Of a stretch of 64,000 nt of DNA, positions 44,905-54,797 are shown in pieces; position 1 is the stretch's first letter, and each line of letters starts with the position of its first letter. The position numbers and the translations under genes were made by a program. Origin of the DNA: CAWIJJ01 sp963836405 (GTDB lineage: Bacteria; Acidobacteriota; Terriglobia; Bryobacterales; Bryobacteraceae); NCBI GenBank assembly GCA_963836405.1, contig CAWIJL010000017.1, positions 248,001 through 312,000 of the forward strand. Direction: 5' to 3'. A model generated the notes under the pieces. That model searched no databases. It saw only the letters and a program-made list of their open reading frames with translations, and was not told where the DNA came from.

Positions 44905-46743
44905 TCACTCGGCTCCTTCGAGGACGCTCTTCACCTTCTCGGCCAGTTGCCGCGAAGTATACGGCTTTTGCAGGTATCCGGCCACTTTGCCGTTCGCAAA
45001 ACGGCTGGCGGCATCGCGGTGGTCGTACCCGGTGGACACGATCACCTTCGCCCCCGGACAAGCTTCCACAATGCTCGAAACGGCCTCTTCGCCCCCCATT
45101 ACGGGCATCGTCAGATCCAGCAGCACGAGGCTGGTTTCGGGGTGTTCCCGGGCCACGTGAATGGCCTCCAGGCCGTTATTCGCCATCACCACGCGGTAGC
45201 CGCGGACTTCCAGCGCCGCACGCGCGATGCGCCGCACCATGTCCTCGTCGTCCACCACCAGAACCGTGCCGGCGCCCGAGAGGTCCCGCGGCACGCCGGC
45301 GTCGCGTTGTCCGGCGAGTCGCTCCGCGGCGGGAAACGTCAGTCGTAGCGCGCTGCCCTTACCGCGAGCGCTGGTAACCCGAATGATAGCCTTGTGCCCC
45401 CGCGCAATTCCCGCCACCGCCGCCAGTCCCAGGCCGCGCCCGGTGAATTTTGTGGTGAAGAACGGGTCGAACATGCGCGCCTGCACCTCCGCGTCCATGC
45501 CGCAGCCCGTGTCCGTCACCTCCACGAACACGCTTTCGAGTTCCTCGCCGGAGACTACCGTGATCTTTCCGCTCTCTTCGCCGATCGCCTCCGCCGCGTT
45601 GCTGACCAGGTTCAATACCACCTGCTGCACCTGGCTCGGGTCCGCGTCGATGGCCGGCAGCCCTTCCCCCAGTTCAAATTCGAGCGTGACCTTCTTGGGC
45701 ACCGCCGCCTCGATCAGGTGGCGGACCTGGTCGATCAGCGTCGAAAGTTCCACCCGCTGCATGAAGTGGCGCCCTTTACCCGAATAGGCCAGCAGTTGCT
45801 TGGTCAGGTCCGCCGCCCTCTGGCTGGCGCTCACAATGTCGTCCAGCTTTTCGCGGTACGGCGAGTCGGCCGCAACGTCGCTCGATATCAGGCTCGCGTT
45901 GCCCATGATGCTCGTGAGCAGGTTGTTGAAATCGTGCGCCACTCCCGCGGCCAGCGTCCCGATCGTCTCGAATTTCTGGCTCTCCCGGAACTGCTCTTCG
46001 AGTTGCCGCCGTTCGGTGTAATCGCGGATGATCTTGACCGCGCCTGTGGCTTTTCCGTTGGCCAGAATCGGGTCCACGCTGATTCCCAGCCGCCTCGAAT
46101 CGTAGTCGATTTCGATGCTCTGCCTGGTTCCCGTTTCGAGCGCCCGCTGGAGCGGGTTCCGCTCCCCCAGTTCCTCCAGCAGCCTCGTCCCCGGTGTCCC
46201 CGGCAGCTCGGCAATCGGCGCCTCCATCATCGCGGCGAAAGCTCTGGTTGCAGCGGCGAATCCGCGCCCGTCTCGTCCAGAATAGCCACCCCGTCGCTGA
46301 TCGAGTCGAACGTCGACTGCCACTCGCGCGCCAGTTCGTGCGCGGATTCCTCCGCCTTGCGGGCGCGCAGGATGGCCCGGATCGTTGCCAGCAATACCGC
46401 CGGTTCCACCGGTTCGGTCAGGTAGCTGTCCGCCCCGCTTTCCAGGCCCTCGCGCCATTTCGTCGGCGCTCAGGTACGAAGCCGTCAGGTGCAGAACCGG
46501 AATCCGGGCCGTTTCCTCCGCCGCTTTAAGCAGCCGGCAAACCTCGATGCCGTCGATGTCCGGGAGGTTTACGTCCAGCAGCACCAGGTCGGGCTTCTCC
46601 GCCTTCGCAAGGACCAGGGCCTCCCGTCCGTTGCGCGCTTCCTTCACCCGGTAATTGTTTAGTTCCAGCAGGCGTGTCAGGGCGTAGCGACACCCCTCAT
46701 CGTCATCGACGTTGAGAATGGTTACGCTGGTGTCCCGGGTCAT
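44905..46743 (-). CDS. Hybrid sensor histidine kinase REC-PAS-HisKA-HATPase-REC, two frameshifts
   Basis: About 612 residues. An N-terminal receiver has the phospho-acceptor Asp57 (L-L-D-V-N-L-P-D). A linker and PAS domain follow, then a dimerisation helix with G-V-A-H-D-F-N-N-L, an ATPase domain (N-L-V-S-N-A-A-E-A, G-R-G-L-G-L-A) and a C-terminal receiver (V-L-L-D-L-T-M-P). Between about 46470 and 46260 the coding passes into another frame (A-V-L-L-A-T-I-R-A-I-L-R-A-R-K and D-S-I-S-D-G-V-A-I-L-D-E), so one indel at each end is needed. ATGA overlap with the upstream kinase. Last gene of the stressosome operon. Confidence 0.85.
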   Translation of the reverse strand: MTRDTSVTILNVDDDEGCRYALTRLLELNNYRVKEARNGREALVLAKAEKPDLVLLDVNLPDIDGIEVCRLLKAAEETARIPVLHLTASYLSADEMARGPGKRGGQLPDRTGGTGGIAGNDPGHPARPQGGGIRARTGARVAVDVRLDQRRGGYSGRDGRGFAAATRAFAAMMEAPIAELPGTPGTRLLEELGERNPLQRALETGTRQSIEIDYDSRRLGISVDPILANGKATGAVKIIRDYTERRQLEEQFRESQKFETIGTLAAGVAHDFNNLLTSIMGNASLISSDVAADSPYREKLDDIVSASQRAADLTKQLLAYSGKGRHFMQRVELSTLIDQVRHLIEAAVPKKVTLEFELGEGLPAIDADPSQVQQVVLNLVSNAAEAIGEESGKITVVSGEELESVFVEVTDTGCGMDAEVQARMFDPFFTTKFTGRGLGLAAVAGIARGHKAIIRVTSARGKGSALRLTFPAAERLAGQRDAGVPRDLSGAGTVLVVDDEDMVRRIARAALEVRGYRVVMANNGLEAIHVAREHPETSLVLLDLTMPVMGGEEAVSSIVEACPGAKVIVSTGYDHRDAASRFANGKVAGYLQKPYTSRQLAEKVKSVLEGAE

Positions 46744-48533
46744 CGAGAACTCTTATCTCCCTGCGGAACTTTGATCGGGTGGGCCGGCGAATCGAACCTT
46801 CTCTTCTCCACAGCCGTCCGGATGCGTTGGCCCGCATCCGGCTGCGATAGCACTTCTTTTGATAATACCGCGGACGCCAATGCCCCAAACACCTCGCGCT
46901 CCTCCGCGGTGAGCACTTTGGAAGTCAGCACGACCACGGGGATGTCGCACGTCGCCGGATCCTGCTTGAGCGTCCTCAAAACCTCCATGCCGCGTCATCC
47001 CCGGCATTCGCAGGTCCAGCAATACCCCCCGCGGCAGGTTCTTTCGAACCATTTCGACTCCCGCCGCGCCGCTTTCCGCCTCCAGGATCGAAAGCGAGGA
47101 TCCGAGCGCCTGCCGCACCAAATACCGCGACACCTCCTCGTCGTCGATGATCACCAGGTCGCACCCGGACTGGCGCGCCGGTTCCGCTTCTGCCCCGCCA
47201 TAAATCAGCGGGATTTCGGCCGAGAATTTCGAACCCTTCCCGATCTCGCTCTCCACGCTGACCTTGCCGCCCAGCAGTTCCGCCAGCCCGCGCGAGAGCG
47301 GCAGCCCCAGCCCGGTTCCCTGAAAACGCGACTGAATCGGCAGGTCGATCTGGGCAAATTCCTGAAAAATCAACTCCAGATGCTGCGGGGCGATGCCGAT
47401 CCCCGTGTCCTTCACCTCGAAAATCACCGCCTTGCCGTCGGCGCTCAGCCTCGGCCGAAACCCGCACCTCCCCCCGTTCTGTAAATTTCAAGGCGTTCGA
47501 AATGAAGTTGCGCAAAATCTGCGAGATCTTCGATTCGTCCGTGATACAACGGCGGAATGCCCGCCGCATCCTCGAAAATCAGTTCAACGCCTTCGTTCAC
47601 CTGCAGCGGCCGCAACACCCCGCGCAGCGCCCCGAACAGGCTGGTTACCTGGAACCCGCTCGCCCGCACCACCGATTTGCCGGCTTCGACGCGCGCCAGG
47701 TCCAGCAGGTCGTTCACCATTTCCAGCAGGCTTTCCGCCGACTTGCGGATGAAAGTAACCTGCTTGTGCTGCTCCGCCGAAAGCGGACCGTCGATCTGGT
47801 CCAGCAGCAGCCGGCTCAGCGCCATGATCGAGGTCAAAGGCGTCCGGAACTCGTGGCTCATGTGCGACAGGAAGCGCGATTTCATCTGGTCCGCGCGCCG
47901 CAGCCGCTCCGCCTTTTCATCGAGTTCCGCGTACAGTGCCACCACGCCCCGGTTGGTATCCTCGAGTTCCGTGTTCAGCCGCAGCAGGTCCTGTTGGCGG
48001 TCCCGCAGCTCGTCCATCACCCGGATCAGTTCGCTGTTTTCCGTGCGCAGCTCGTCCAGCACGTTTCGCGGCGCACGTTTCGCTATATCGGCGGCAATCC
48101 GCGCGAGGCGCTGCGGCGCGATCTGCGCGGCCTTGCCCGCCAGCCGCTTGGACATGGTCACCACCGTCCCCTGCCCAGGTTCTGACTCCACCTCGAAGGC
48201 ATCCATTAGCCGGCGCGCCCCCAGCAGCCCCATTCCCATCCCGGTCTTGGAACGATAGTGTCCGCCCAGGATCTTCCGCAATTCCGCGATCCCCGGTCCG
48301 CTATCCGAAATCTGAATCGTCAGACCGCCGGCGGAGTCGTCGAAGCCGAACTGCGCCGTGCCGCCTCCGGCGTAGTGAAATGCGTTGCGCGCGATTTCCG
48401 AAACAGCCGTCGCAATCCGCGTCTGCTCGTGCGGATCGAACCCCAGCAGTCCCGCCAGATCCCGAGCTTGCTTTCGCACGGTAACCACATCCTCTTCCGT
48501 CCGGATGCCTTGCGAATGGAGGTTGGTGGTCAT
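46740..48533 (-). CDS. Hybrid kinase: RsbT-like ATPase - coiled coil - HisKA-HATPase - REC, frameshifted
   Basis: About 598 residues. Residues 1-130 are an RsbT/RsbW-like serine-kinase ATPase domain (V-S-E-I-A-R-N-A-F-H-Y-A, S-D-S-G-P-G-I). A coiled coil (about 155-215) leads to a HisKA box with His227 (F-L-S-H-M-S-H-E-F-R-T-P-L), a second ATPase domain and a C-terminal receiver (L-L-D-L-R-M-P-G-M). The frame shifts near 47470, 47420 and 46985; sequence stays protein-like across each. It overlaps the phosphatase gene by four bases. The fused stressosome-type ATPase suggests it is switched by partner proteins rather than by a small ligand. Confidence 0.83.
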
Positions 48534-49578
48534 CGGCCCGTTACACGTCGCACCACCAGCATCGTGGCGTCGTCGCGGTTCCTTCCCAAATCCCGGTAGA
48601 GCACCCCCGCAATCAACGAAGGATGCATCCGCCAGAGGCCGTCATAGGCCCCCGGAGACCAGTGCGAAGCTATGCCATCGGAGTATAGCAGCACCACCGA
48701 GTCCGGCGGCCAGCGATACGAAAACTCCCGACCTCCCCGGTTATTGTGGCCGAGGATTCCCGGCACGCTGACGGTTTGCCTGGCTGTTCCCTCCGCGATG
48801 ATGGTGCCGGCGATGTTGCCCAGCCCGGCGAATCGCAACTCCTCCCGTTCGTGGTCGAAACGGGCGACCGCCGCGGCCGCGCCGCGCGTGGCGCGCAATG
48901 CCGGATGCATCTCGTCCAGCACCTCCAGCGGCGCTCCCGTTCCGTACTCGAGAAAAGCCTCCACCGCCGCTAACGCACACTGCGCCGCAATGGGTCCGTG
49001 ACCGAGGCCGTCCACCACCATGATGTTGGTGTAATCCGGCCCCCAACTCACCGCGTACGAGTCGCCGCTGGCAGTCTCGCCTGGCATCGGCACGGACACC
49101 GCGCCGATCTCCAGGCGGTGAGCCGGCAGATTCGAGGGCTGCGACGGGCGGCTCCAGCAGCGCGTCAGCACGGCCGTACCCTTTCCCGGCCCGGAATAGA
49201 CTTCGCACATACTCGATAACCGCCGGATGGCGCCCAACCCGGTGCCGGAACTGCCCGCGGTCGAATATCCATCCTGAAAACAGAGTTGCACGTCAGCCAT
49301 TCCCGGCCCTTTGTCCACGGACATCAGTTCGATACCGGTGCGGACGCCCTCGTCGTTCAGTGGGGTCACCAGGATCTCGCCGCCGCCTGCGTGCCGCCAC
49401 AGATTGCTCGCCAGTTCCACCGCGATTAGGGCCGACCGCGCCGCTTGCGACTCGTCGAATTGAAGGTTCTCGGCCAGAGACAGAACTGCCCGCCGCGTTT
49501 CGCCCACCTGGTCGGCGCCGTCTACCTGAATCGAAGTAGTGCCGGCGCCCGCGTAAGCGTTTCGCTCAAATCTTCCAT
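48530..49578 (-). CDS. RsbX-like phosphatase: RsbT-like ATPase domain + SpoIIE/PP2C domain
   Basis: About 345 residues. The N-terminal third is an RsbT-like ATPase fold (A-V-E-L-A-S-N-L-W-R-H-A, S-V-D-K-G-P-G-M, G-T-G-L-G-A-I-R-R-L). The C-terminal part is a PP2C/SpoIIE phosphatase (G-D-S-Y-A-V, V-V-D-G-L-G-H-G, R-D-D-A-T-M-L-V-V) like RsbX, which resets RsbR and RsbS by dephosphorylation. An ATG at 49578 overlaps the rsbT stop, matching the style of the operon, but needs one frame correction near 49545; otherwise a GTG further in is used. Confidence 0.78.
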
Positions 49579-49982
49579 CTTGTGATGGCAACGCGCGTTC
49601 CCTCTCCCGGACTGGATTGGATTTCAAAATGGTTGGAGAGCCGTTTGGCGCCGCCCAGCCCCAGTCCCAGACCGCCGCCCGTGGTGAAGCCGTCCTGCAG
49701 CGCTCTCTCCACATCCGGAATGCCAGGCCCTTCGTCCTCGAAGAGCAGCCGCAACCCGCTCCTGCCAAGCGGCCCCTCCACGATTTCGATCTGCGCCCAC
49801 CCTCCTCCGCCGTAGACCAGGGTGTTGCGCGCCAGTTCGCTCGCAGCGGTTACAATTTTGGTCTGGTCCACCAGGCCGAAGCCGAGTTCCACCGCCCGCG
49901 CCCGCACCTGTTGCCGCACGAGCACGATGTCCTCCGAACTCCGAATCGGCAGCCGCTCAAGCTTCCGGGCCAGACCAGCCAT
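49566..49982 (-). CDS. rsbT: Stressosome switch kinase RsbT
   Basis: 138-aa serine/threonine kinase of the GHKL fold that phosphorylates RsbS and RsbR and is released to activate a downstream target. Motifs: V-T-A-A-S-E-L-A-R-N-T-L (N box), E-D-E-G-P-G-I-P-D (G1), G-G-G-L-G-L-G-L-G-G (G2). Full length for the family. It overlaps rsbS by 26 bases. No sigma-B gene is nearby, so its target may be the phosphatase or the kinases downstream. Confidence 0.92.
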   Translation of the reverse strand: MAGLARKLERLPIRSSEDIVLVRQQVRARAVELGFGLVDQTKIVTAASELARNTLVYGGGGWAQIEIVEGPLGRSGLRLLFEDEGPGIPDVERALQDGFTTGGGLGLGLGGAKRLSNHFEIQSSPGEGTRVAITRWKI

Positions 49983-50343
49983 CCGCTTCGCCCCCCGACG
50001 CGCGCAGCAGTTCCATTCCTCGCTCTACGTTCAACGCCGTGCGCACGCCGGAGAGAGACAGCCCCAATTCCACCAGCGTGATCGCCACCGAGGGCTGCAT
50101 GCCCACAACTACCGTGGCGGCGCCCAGCACCTTGGACATGCCCGCGATGTTTCCCAGCATGCGGCCGATGAACGAATCCACCATCTCGAGGGACGAAATG
50201 TCGATCAGCACACCGTGGGCGCGGGTCTCGGCAATCCTTTGCGTCAGATCTTCCTGAAGTGCCAGGGCCAACCGGTCGTGCATATCTACCTGGATCGTCA
50301 CCAGGAGATACCACCCCATTTTCAAGATTGGAATCCGTTCCAT
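49957..50343 (-). CDS. rsbS: Stressosome scaffold protein RsbS (STAS domain)
   Basis: 128-aa single STAS domain. The start is MERIPILKMGWYLLVTIQVD at 50343. The phospho-acceptor loop D-I-S-S-L-E-M-V-D-S-F-I-G-R carries the conserved serine that RsbT phosphorylates. It forms the pseudo-icosahedral stressosome core with RsbR. Ten bases after the rsbR stop, overlapping rsbT. Confidence 0.92.
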   Translation of the reverse strand: MERIPILKMGWYLLVTIQVDMHDRLALALQEDLTQRIAETRAHGVLIDISSLEMVDSFIGRMLGNIAGMSKVLGAATVVVGMQPSVAITLVELGLSLSGVRTALNVERGMELLRASGGEADGWSGPEA

Positions 50344-50353
50344 GGTTTCCGTC

Positions 50354-51211
50354 TTACCGGGTGCCCTCGGACTTGGTGACCACCAGCCCGGAACGCCGCA
50401 AGGCAACCCGGAACGCGTCCGCCAGTGTCGCTTTGGTCGTGACGTCGCCCAGGTCCACTCCCAGGTGAACGATGGTCTGCGCGATCTGCGGGCGAACTCC
50501 GCTGATGATGCAGTCCGCTCCCATCAGCCGCGCCGCCGCCACAGTCTTGAGAAGGTGCTGCGCCACCAGCGTATCCACGGTGGGCACGCCAGTGATGTCC
50601 ATGATCGCGATCGCGGCGCCGGTCTGCACGATCGTTTGCAGCAGGTTCTCCATCACCACCTGCGTGCGCGCGCTGTCCAGCGTGCCGATCAATGGAAGTG
50701 CCAGCACGCCGTCCCACAACCGCACCACCGGGGTCGAGAGTTCCAGCAGTTCCTGCTGCTGGCGCATAATGATCTCATCGCGCGTCTTCTGGTAGGATTC
50801 GGTGGTCAGCAGTCCCAGGCGGTCCAGCACTTCCGTCACGCTCCACGTGCTGGCGGCCAGCCTGCCTGCGTCCGAAATGTATTCCTGCCGCAGCCGTGTA
50901 AACAGCGGCAGCTTGAGAGAGAAGACGAAAGTCGCCGTCTCCACGGAGGTGAATCCCTGCCTCGTCCGCGTGCGCGAAATCTCGTTCAGAAAATCCCGTA
51001 CAGGTGCCCAGCCGGAAGCCGACGTATCTTCTCCCGTCTCCAGCGCATCCCGGAAAGCCGCCAGGAAGGCGCGCGACTGCTCGCGGAGTTCGCTTTCCCG
51101 GAGCAGGTTGCCTCGAACGGCTGTGCTGACCATCTGCTGGCGGAGCCAATCGGCCAGGATATCGGCCTCATAGCGGCGAACGATCTCGCCAATCCGCGCC
51201 GTTTCGCTCAT
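50354..51211 (-). CDS. rsbR: Stressosome sensor RsbR-like (RsbRD type N-terminal domain + STAS)
   Basis: 285 residues. The N-terminal ~150 residues are an RsbR-type helical sensor (W-L-R-Q-Q near 23) rather than the haem or LOV kind. The C-terminal STAS domain holds both conserved threonines in I-M-D-I-T-G-V-P-T-V-D-T and Q-I-A-Q-T-I-V-H. The stimulus is unknown. Only one RsbR paralogue is encoded here, though stressosomes often mix several. Confidence 0.9.
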   Translation of the reverse strand: MSETARIGEIVRRYEADILADWLRQQMVSTAVRGNLLRESELREQSRAFLAAFRDALETGEDTSASGWAPVRDFLNEISRTRTRQGFTSVETATFVFSLKLPLFTRLRQEYISDAGRLAASTWSVTEVLDRLGLLTTESYQKTRDEIIMRQQQELLELSTPVVRLWDGVLALPLIGTLDSARTQVVMENLLQTIVQTGAAIAIMDITGVPTVDTLVAQHLLKTVAAARLMGADCIISGVRPQIAQTIVHLGVDLGDVTTKATLADAFRVALRRSGLVVTKSEGTR

Positions 51212-51233
51212 AATCTACGTCATCTCCGGTGGG

Positions 51234-51824
51234 CTATTTCGCCAGATCGATTCCGAGCTTCTTCAACTCCTCGGAGTAGTATCGCCGATGCAGGAGATCC
51301 CACTCCTCGGATCCTTCCGGGATCTCGCGCTTTTGCGTACGGATTTTCTGCCGAGCCGCCCGGTCTACCTTGTCCTCGGCCACCAGCAGTTCGGTCAATA
51401 CCCGGACAATCTCCAACCGCACGCTGTTGGTGTCCTTGTTTTTCAGCCGCAGGTCCCGGTTCTTGCGAAGCATTTCCACAACCTTATGGGAAATGTCGGT
51501 CACTTTGTCCCGCGAAAGCTTCATCGCGTCGCCCGAATCGCGCCCCGAAGCCCGGATCACTTTTCGCTGCATGATCAGCGTGTTTTTAATACGCCGGAAC
51601 ATATCCTGGTAGCTGACGCCTTCCCGCCGCATGTACTCGGAATACTGGCTGAGCAGGTCCCGCACCTCGTCGTTCAGGCGGTCTTCCTGCGCCAGTTCTT
51701 CGGTGATCACCTCGGCAATCTTGTCGCCGACGGCGTCCGGCGAGTGCGTCTCGATAATGCCGGGGTTCAATTTCTTGACCAACTGTCGGGCTAAGTAGGT
51801 GACGAACTCTCTTGCAAGCAGCAT
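51234..51824 (-). CDS. DUF507 family protein
   Basis: 196 residues in two similar halves (L-A-R-Q-L-V-K-K-L and V-V-E-M-L-R-K), all-helical and charged: a tandem DUF507. The family is uncharacterised. It lies 22 bases upstream of rsbR on the same strand, so it probably leads the stressosome operon. Divergent from the Crp/Fnr gene. Confidence 0.8.
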   Translation of the reverse strand: MLLAREFVTYLARQLVKKLNPGIIETHSPDAVGDKIAEVITEELAQEDRLNDEVRDLLSQYSEYMRREGVSYQDMFRRIKNTLIMQRKVIRASGRDSGDAMKLSRDKVTDISHKVVEMLRKNRDLRLKNKDTNSVRLEIVRVLTELLVAEDKVDRAARQKIRTQKREIPEGSEEWDLLHRRYYSEELKKLGIDLAK

Positions 51825-52012
51825 GCGCTAAATGGCGTGAAACCGTTAGTTTATCACGCGTCCTCCGGTACCGGAGAAAATGTGCGATTGATAACGTTCA
51901 TGCGCTTAGGTTGTACGAAAAGCGATGGCGCTCACGATGGCGCGGGAGGTACCCTTTGAATCGACGCATACCGGCCTCACGGCTGGCGCGCTGCATTTTC
52001 AGGGAGATCGCT

Positions 52013-52729
52013 ATGATGAACCGTACGCTCGGGACGGTACTTGCACCCGACGATCCTTTGACCTACCTTCCGCGCAAGCCCGTTCAGGAGTTTGCCCGCC
52101 GGCGCGTGATCTACGACAATCACCAGCCCTCCGATCACTTGTACGTGGTCATTCTGGGGCGTGTGAAGATTACCAACATCGCCGAAGACGGAGGCCAGAC
52201 CATCGCCCGCATCGTGTGCTCGGAGGGCTTATTCGGTGAAGCTTGCCTCATCGGGGACACCCGCAGAAGTGAATCCGCGGTGGCCCTCGATACGGTCAGC
52301 GTCATGTCCTGGAGCGCCGCGGAAATCGAGCGCCAGGTGGAGCACGAACCCCGCCTCGGACTCGCTCTTTCGCAGTACCTGGTGCGCGAGTGCATCGAAT
52401 TGCAGGACCGCATCGAGAGTATGGCCATTCATAAGACGCCGGAACGCGTGATGCTTTCCCTGATCCAACTCGCGCAGGCGCTCGGCACCCCGATAGGCGA
52501 CGGCGCCGTCCGGATCGGCGCGCTCACCCACCACACCATTGCGGAGTTTGTGGGAACCTCCCGCGAGATCGTGACCTTCCAGCTCAACCGCCTCCGGCGC
52601 CTCGGCATGCTGCGCTATTCCCGCAAGTTCATGGATATTTACGTGGACGCCCTGGTGCAGGCCCTCCGCGATCAAGGCATCGACACTCCGCAAAACGCCC
52701 GCGGCCTGAGCCAGCGCGCCGGCCACTAA
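52013..52729 (+). CDS. Crp/Fnr-family transcription regulator
   Basis: 238 residues. A cyclic-nucleotide-binding-like beta-roll (G-R-V-K-I-T-N-I-A, G-L-F-G-E-A-C-L-I-G) and a C-terminal helix-turn-helix (H-T-I-A-E-F-V-G-T-S-R-E-I-V-T-F-Q-L-N-R-L-R). It lacks the N-terminal Cys cluster of Fnr. I use the ATG at 52013, preceded by AGGGAGA; the frame is open upstream to 51812 but that part lacks family similarity. Separated by 188 bp from divergent DUF507. Confidence 0.87.
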   Translation: MMNRTLGTVLAPDDPLTYLPRKPVQEFARRRVIYDNHQPSDHLYVVILGRVKITNIAEDGGQTIARIVCSEGLFGEACLIGDTRRSESAVALDTVSVMSWSAAEIERQVEHEPRLGLALSQYLVRECIELQDRIESMAIHKTPERVMLSLIQLAQALGTPIGDGAVRIGALTHHTIAEFVGTSREIVTFQLNRLRRLGMLRYSRKFMDIYVDALVQALRDQGIDTPQNARGLSQRAGH

Positions 52730-52881
52730 GCGCCACGACCGGGAAGGCTACCGGCCAGACGCATCACCTGCGTCGTCAATAGACTGGACGACGATGATCG
52801 CGATAGATAGCGAGCGCCTCGAGGCCTTCCCACGGTTCGCGTCGGCTCCTCTTGCGTTCCTAGCGCCAACCCGTCGTCCAA

Positions 52882-53601
52882 TCAATCGTAAACGAAGTGC
52901 AGCAGTTTCTTGAGGTCTTCCCAAGCCTCGCGCTTGGCCTCCTGGTTGTACGCCCGCAGCAGGAACGAGGGATGGTAAGTCACCATCACCGGAATATCCC
53001 GCCAGCCGAACCACTTCCCGCGCATCTTCGTCACGCCTTCCTTGTGTCCGGTCATCGCCCGCGCCGCCGTTCCCCCTAGCGCGCAAATCGCCTTGGGCCG
53101 GATTGTCATCAGTTGCCGGAACAGAAACTGGCCGCAGATCTCCATCTCGTCCTGCTCCGGAGTGCGGTTTCCGGGCGGCCTGCATTTCACGACGTTGCAG
53201 ATGTAGACGTCCTCCCGGTTCAGCGGAATGCCCTCTTTCCGAGCCGTGCCCTCGATCATTTGCGTGAGCAACTGGCCGGCGCGGCCCACAAAGGGAATTC
53301 CCTGCGCGTCCTCGTCCGCTCCCGGGCCCTCTCCCACAAACACCAGCGGCGAGCGTTCGTTCCCCACTCCGAAAACCAGGTTCGTGCGGCCCTCGTGCAG
53401 CCGGCAGCGCCGGCAGTCCCCAATCTCTTCGAGGATGCGCAGAAGCGTATCGCCTGCTGCCGCATCTGCACCCGGCAACGCGTCCGGTGCCCGCTCCGGC
53501 TCCGGTTCCCTTGCCCGCACCGCCGCCGTGCGCCGGTACACATCCCGAATTCCGAGGTCCTGGTAGTATTCCAGGTACCGGCGAACATCGTCGGAGTTCA
53601 T
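52882..53601 (-). CDS. Uracil-DNA glycosylase, family 4 (iron-sulfur)
   Basis: 239 residues. It removes uracil from DNA. Motif 1 is G-E-G-P-G-A-D-E-D-A-Q-G and motif 3 near H-P-S-F-L-L-R. Four cysteines (C-R-R-C, then C-N-V-V-K-C region) fit the 4Fe-4S cluster of this family. The ~55-residue N-terminal extension is charged. It overlaps coaBC as ATGA, last gene of the housekeeping operon. The 150 bp after it hold a 7-bp inverted repeat around 52783 but no gene. Confidence 0.88.
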   Translation of the reverse strand: MNSDDVRRYLEYYQDLGIRDVYRRTAAVRAREPEPERAPDALPGADAAAGDTLLRILEEIGDCRRCRLHEGRTNLVFGVGNERSPLVFVGEGPGADEDAQGIPFVGRAGQLLTQMIEGTARKEGIPLNREDVYICNVVKCRPPGNRTPEQDEMEICGQFLFRQLMTIRPKAICALGGTAARAMTGHKEGVTKMRGKWFGWRDIPVMVTYHPSFLLRAYNQEAKREAWEDLKKLLHFVYD

Positions 53602-54791
53602 CGGGCTGCGTGCAACTCCAGCCGCAATTTCAGAATCTGGTCCAGAATGGCGTCCGCGATTTCGCGTTTCGAAGCGCGCGGAAGCGCGATCGATTCTCCC
53701 GTGGAAAGCACCAGCAGTACCTCGTTCTGGTCCGACTCGAACCCGACCTCTTTACCTCCCACGATGTTCCCCACCACCATGTCGCAATTCTTGGTTTCGA
53801 GCTTCCTCCGCGCTTCCGATTCCAGGTTCTGCGTTTCCGCGGCGAACCCGATCAGCAGCCGGTCCCCCTTTTTCCTTCCCAGCTCCGCGAGAATGTCGGG
53901 CGTTGGATCGAATTCGAGCGACAGCCGCGCGGCCGTCTTCTTCACCTTCTGGTCCGGCACCTTGCTCAGATGAAAGTCCGCCACCGCGGCCGCCTTGATC
54001 ACGATGGTGGCCGGTTCCAGATTTGCGAACACCTGCTGCCGCATCTCGAGCGCGGTCCGCACCGGAATCAGTTCCACCTCCGCCGCCGGAGGAAGGTGCA
54101 CCGGCCCGGAAACCAGTACCACCCGCGCACCGCGCTGCGCCGCAGCCTCCGCCAGCGCGTACCCCATGCGCCCGCTCGACCGGTTGGAAATGAAACGAAC
54201 CGGGTCGAGCGGCTCCTGCGTCGGCCCGGCGGTGAGGAGCACCGTTTCGCCTTCCAGGTCCCTCTTGCGCGCGCCCGCCCTTTGAATCGCTTGCGCGATC
54301 GCCTCCGGATCAGCCAGCCGTCCCGGCCCCACCATTCCGCAGGCCAGATAGCCGCTGTCCGGCTCCACAAAGACATGGCCGCGCCGCCGCAGGGTCTCGA
54401 CGTTCGCCTGCGTGGCCGTGTGCTGCCACATGTTCGTATTCATGGCGGGAGCAATCACCACCGGTCCGGTGAAGGCGAGATAGAGGGTGGTGAGAAAGTC
54501 GTCGGCGAGGCCGTGCGCCAGTTTCGCCATCAGGTCCGCGGTCGCCGGAGCGATCGCCAGCACATCGTTTCCGCGCGCCACCGAAATGTGCTCGATGGCC
54601 GCCTCGATGGCGAACAGATCGGTGAGCGTCGTGCGTCCCGTGAGGGCGGCGAAGGTCAAAGGCTGGACGAACTGCTGGGCGGCCCCGGTCATGACCGCCT
54701 GCACCTCGTGCCCGGCCTGCATCAGCAGGCGGGCGAGCTCAGCCGCCTTGTAGGCCGCGATTCCGCCCCCGACCCCAAGGATGATCTTCAT
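53598..54791 (-). CDS. coaBC: Bifunctional phosphopantothenoylcysteine decarboxylase / synthetase
   Basis: 397 residues; coenzyme A synthesis. The CoaC half has G-G-G-I-A-A-Y-K near 8 and A-P-A-M-N-T-N-M-W; the CoaB half has T-A-G-P-T-Q-E-P-L-D and S-N-R-S-S-G-R-M-G. Full length. Follows rpoZ by six bases. Confidence 0.93.
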   Translation of the reverse strand: MKIILGVGGGIAAYKAAELARLLMQAGHEVQAVMTGAAQQFVQPLTFAALTGRTTLTDLFAIEAAIEHISVARGNDVLAIAPATADLMAKLAHGLADDFLTTLYLAFTGPVVIAPAMNTNMWQHTATQANVETLRRRGHVFVEPDSGYLACGMVGPGRLADPEAIAQAIQRAGARKRDLEGETVLLTAGPTQEPLDPVRFISNRSSGRMGYALAEAAAQRGARVVLVSGPVHLPPAAEVELIPVRTALEMRQQVFANLEPATIVIKAAAVADFHLSKVPDQKVKKTAARLSLEFDPTPDILAELGRKKGDRLLIGFAAETQNLESEARRKLETKNCDMVVGNIVGGKEVGFESDQNEVLLVLSTGESIALPRASKREIADAILDQILKLRLELHAAR

Positions 54792-54797
54792 AACCGG

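Noticed and set aside
52730..52881. Possible tRNA or small RNA in the gap after the Crp/Fnr gene
   Set aside because: Only a 7-bp inverted repeat (CGTCGTC/GACGACG) is present; no cloverleaf or T-rich tail.
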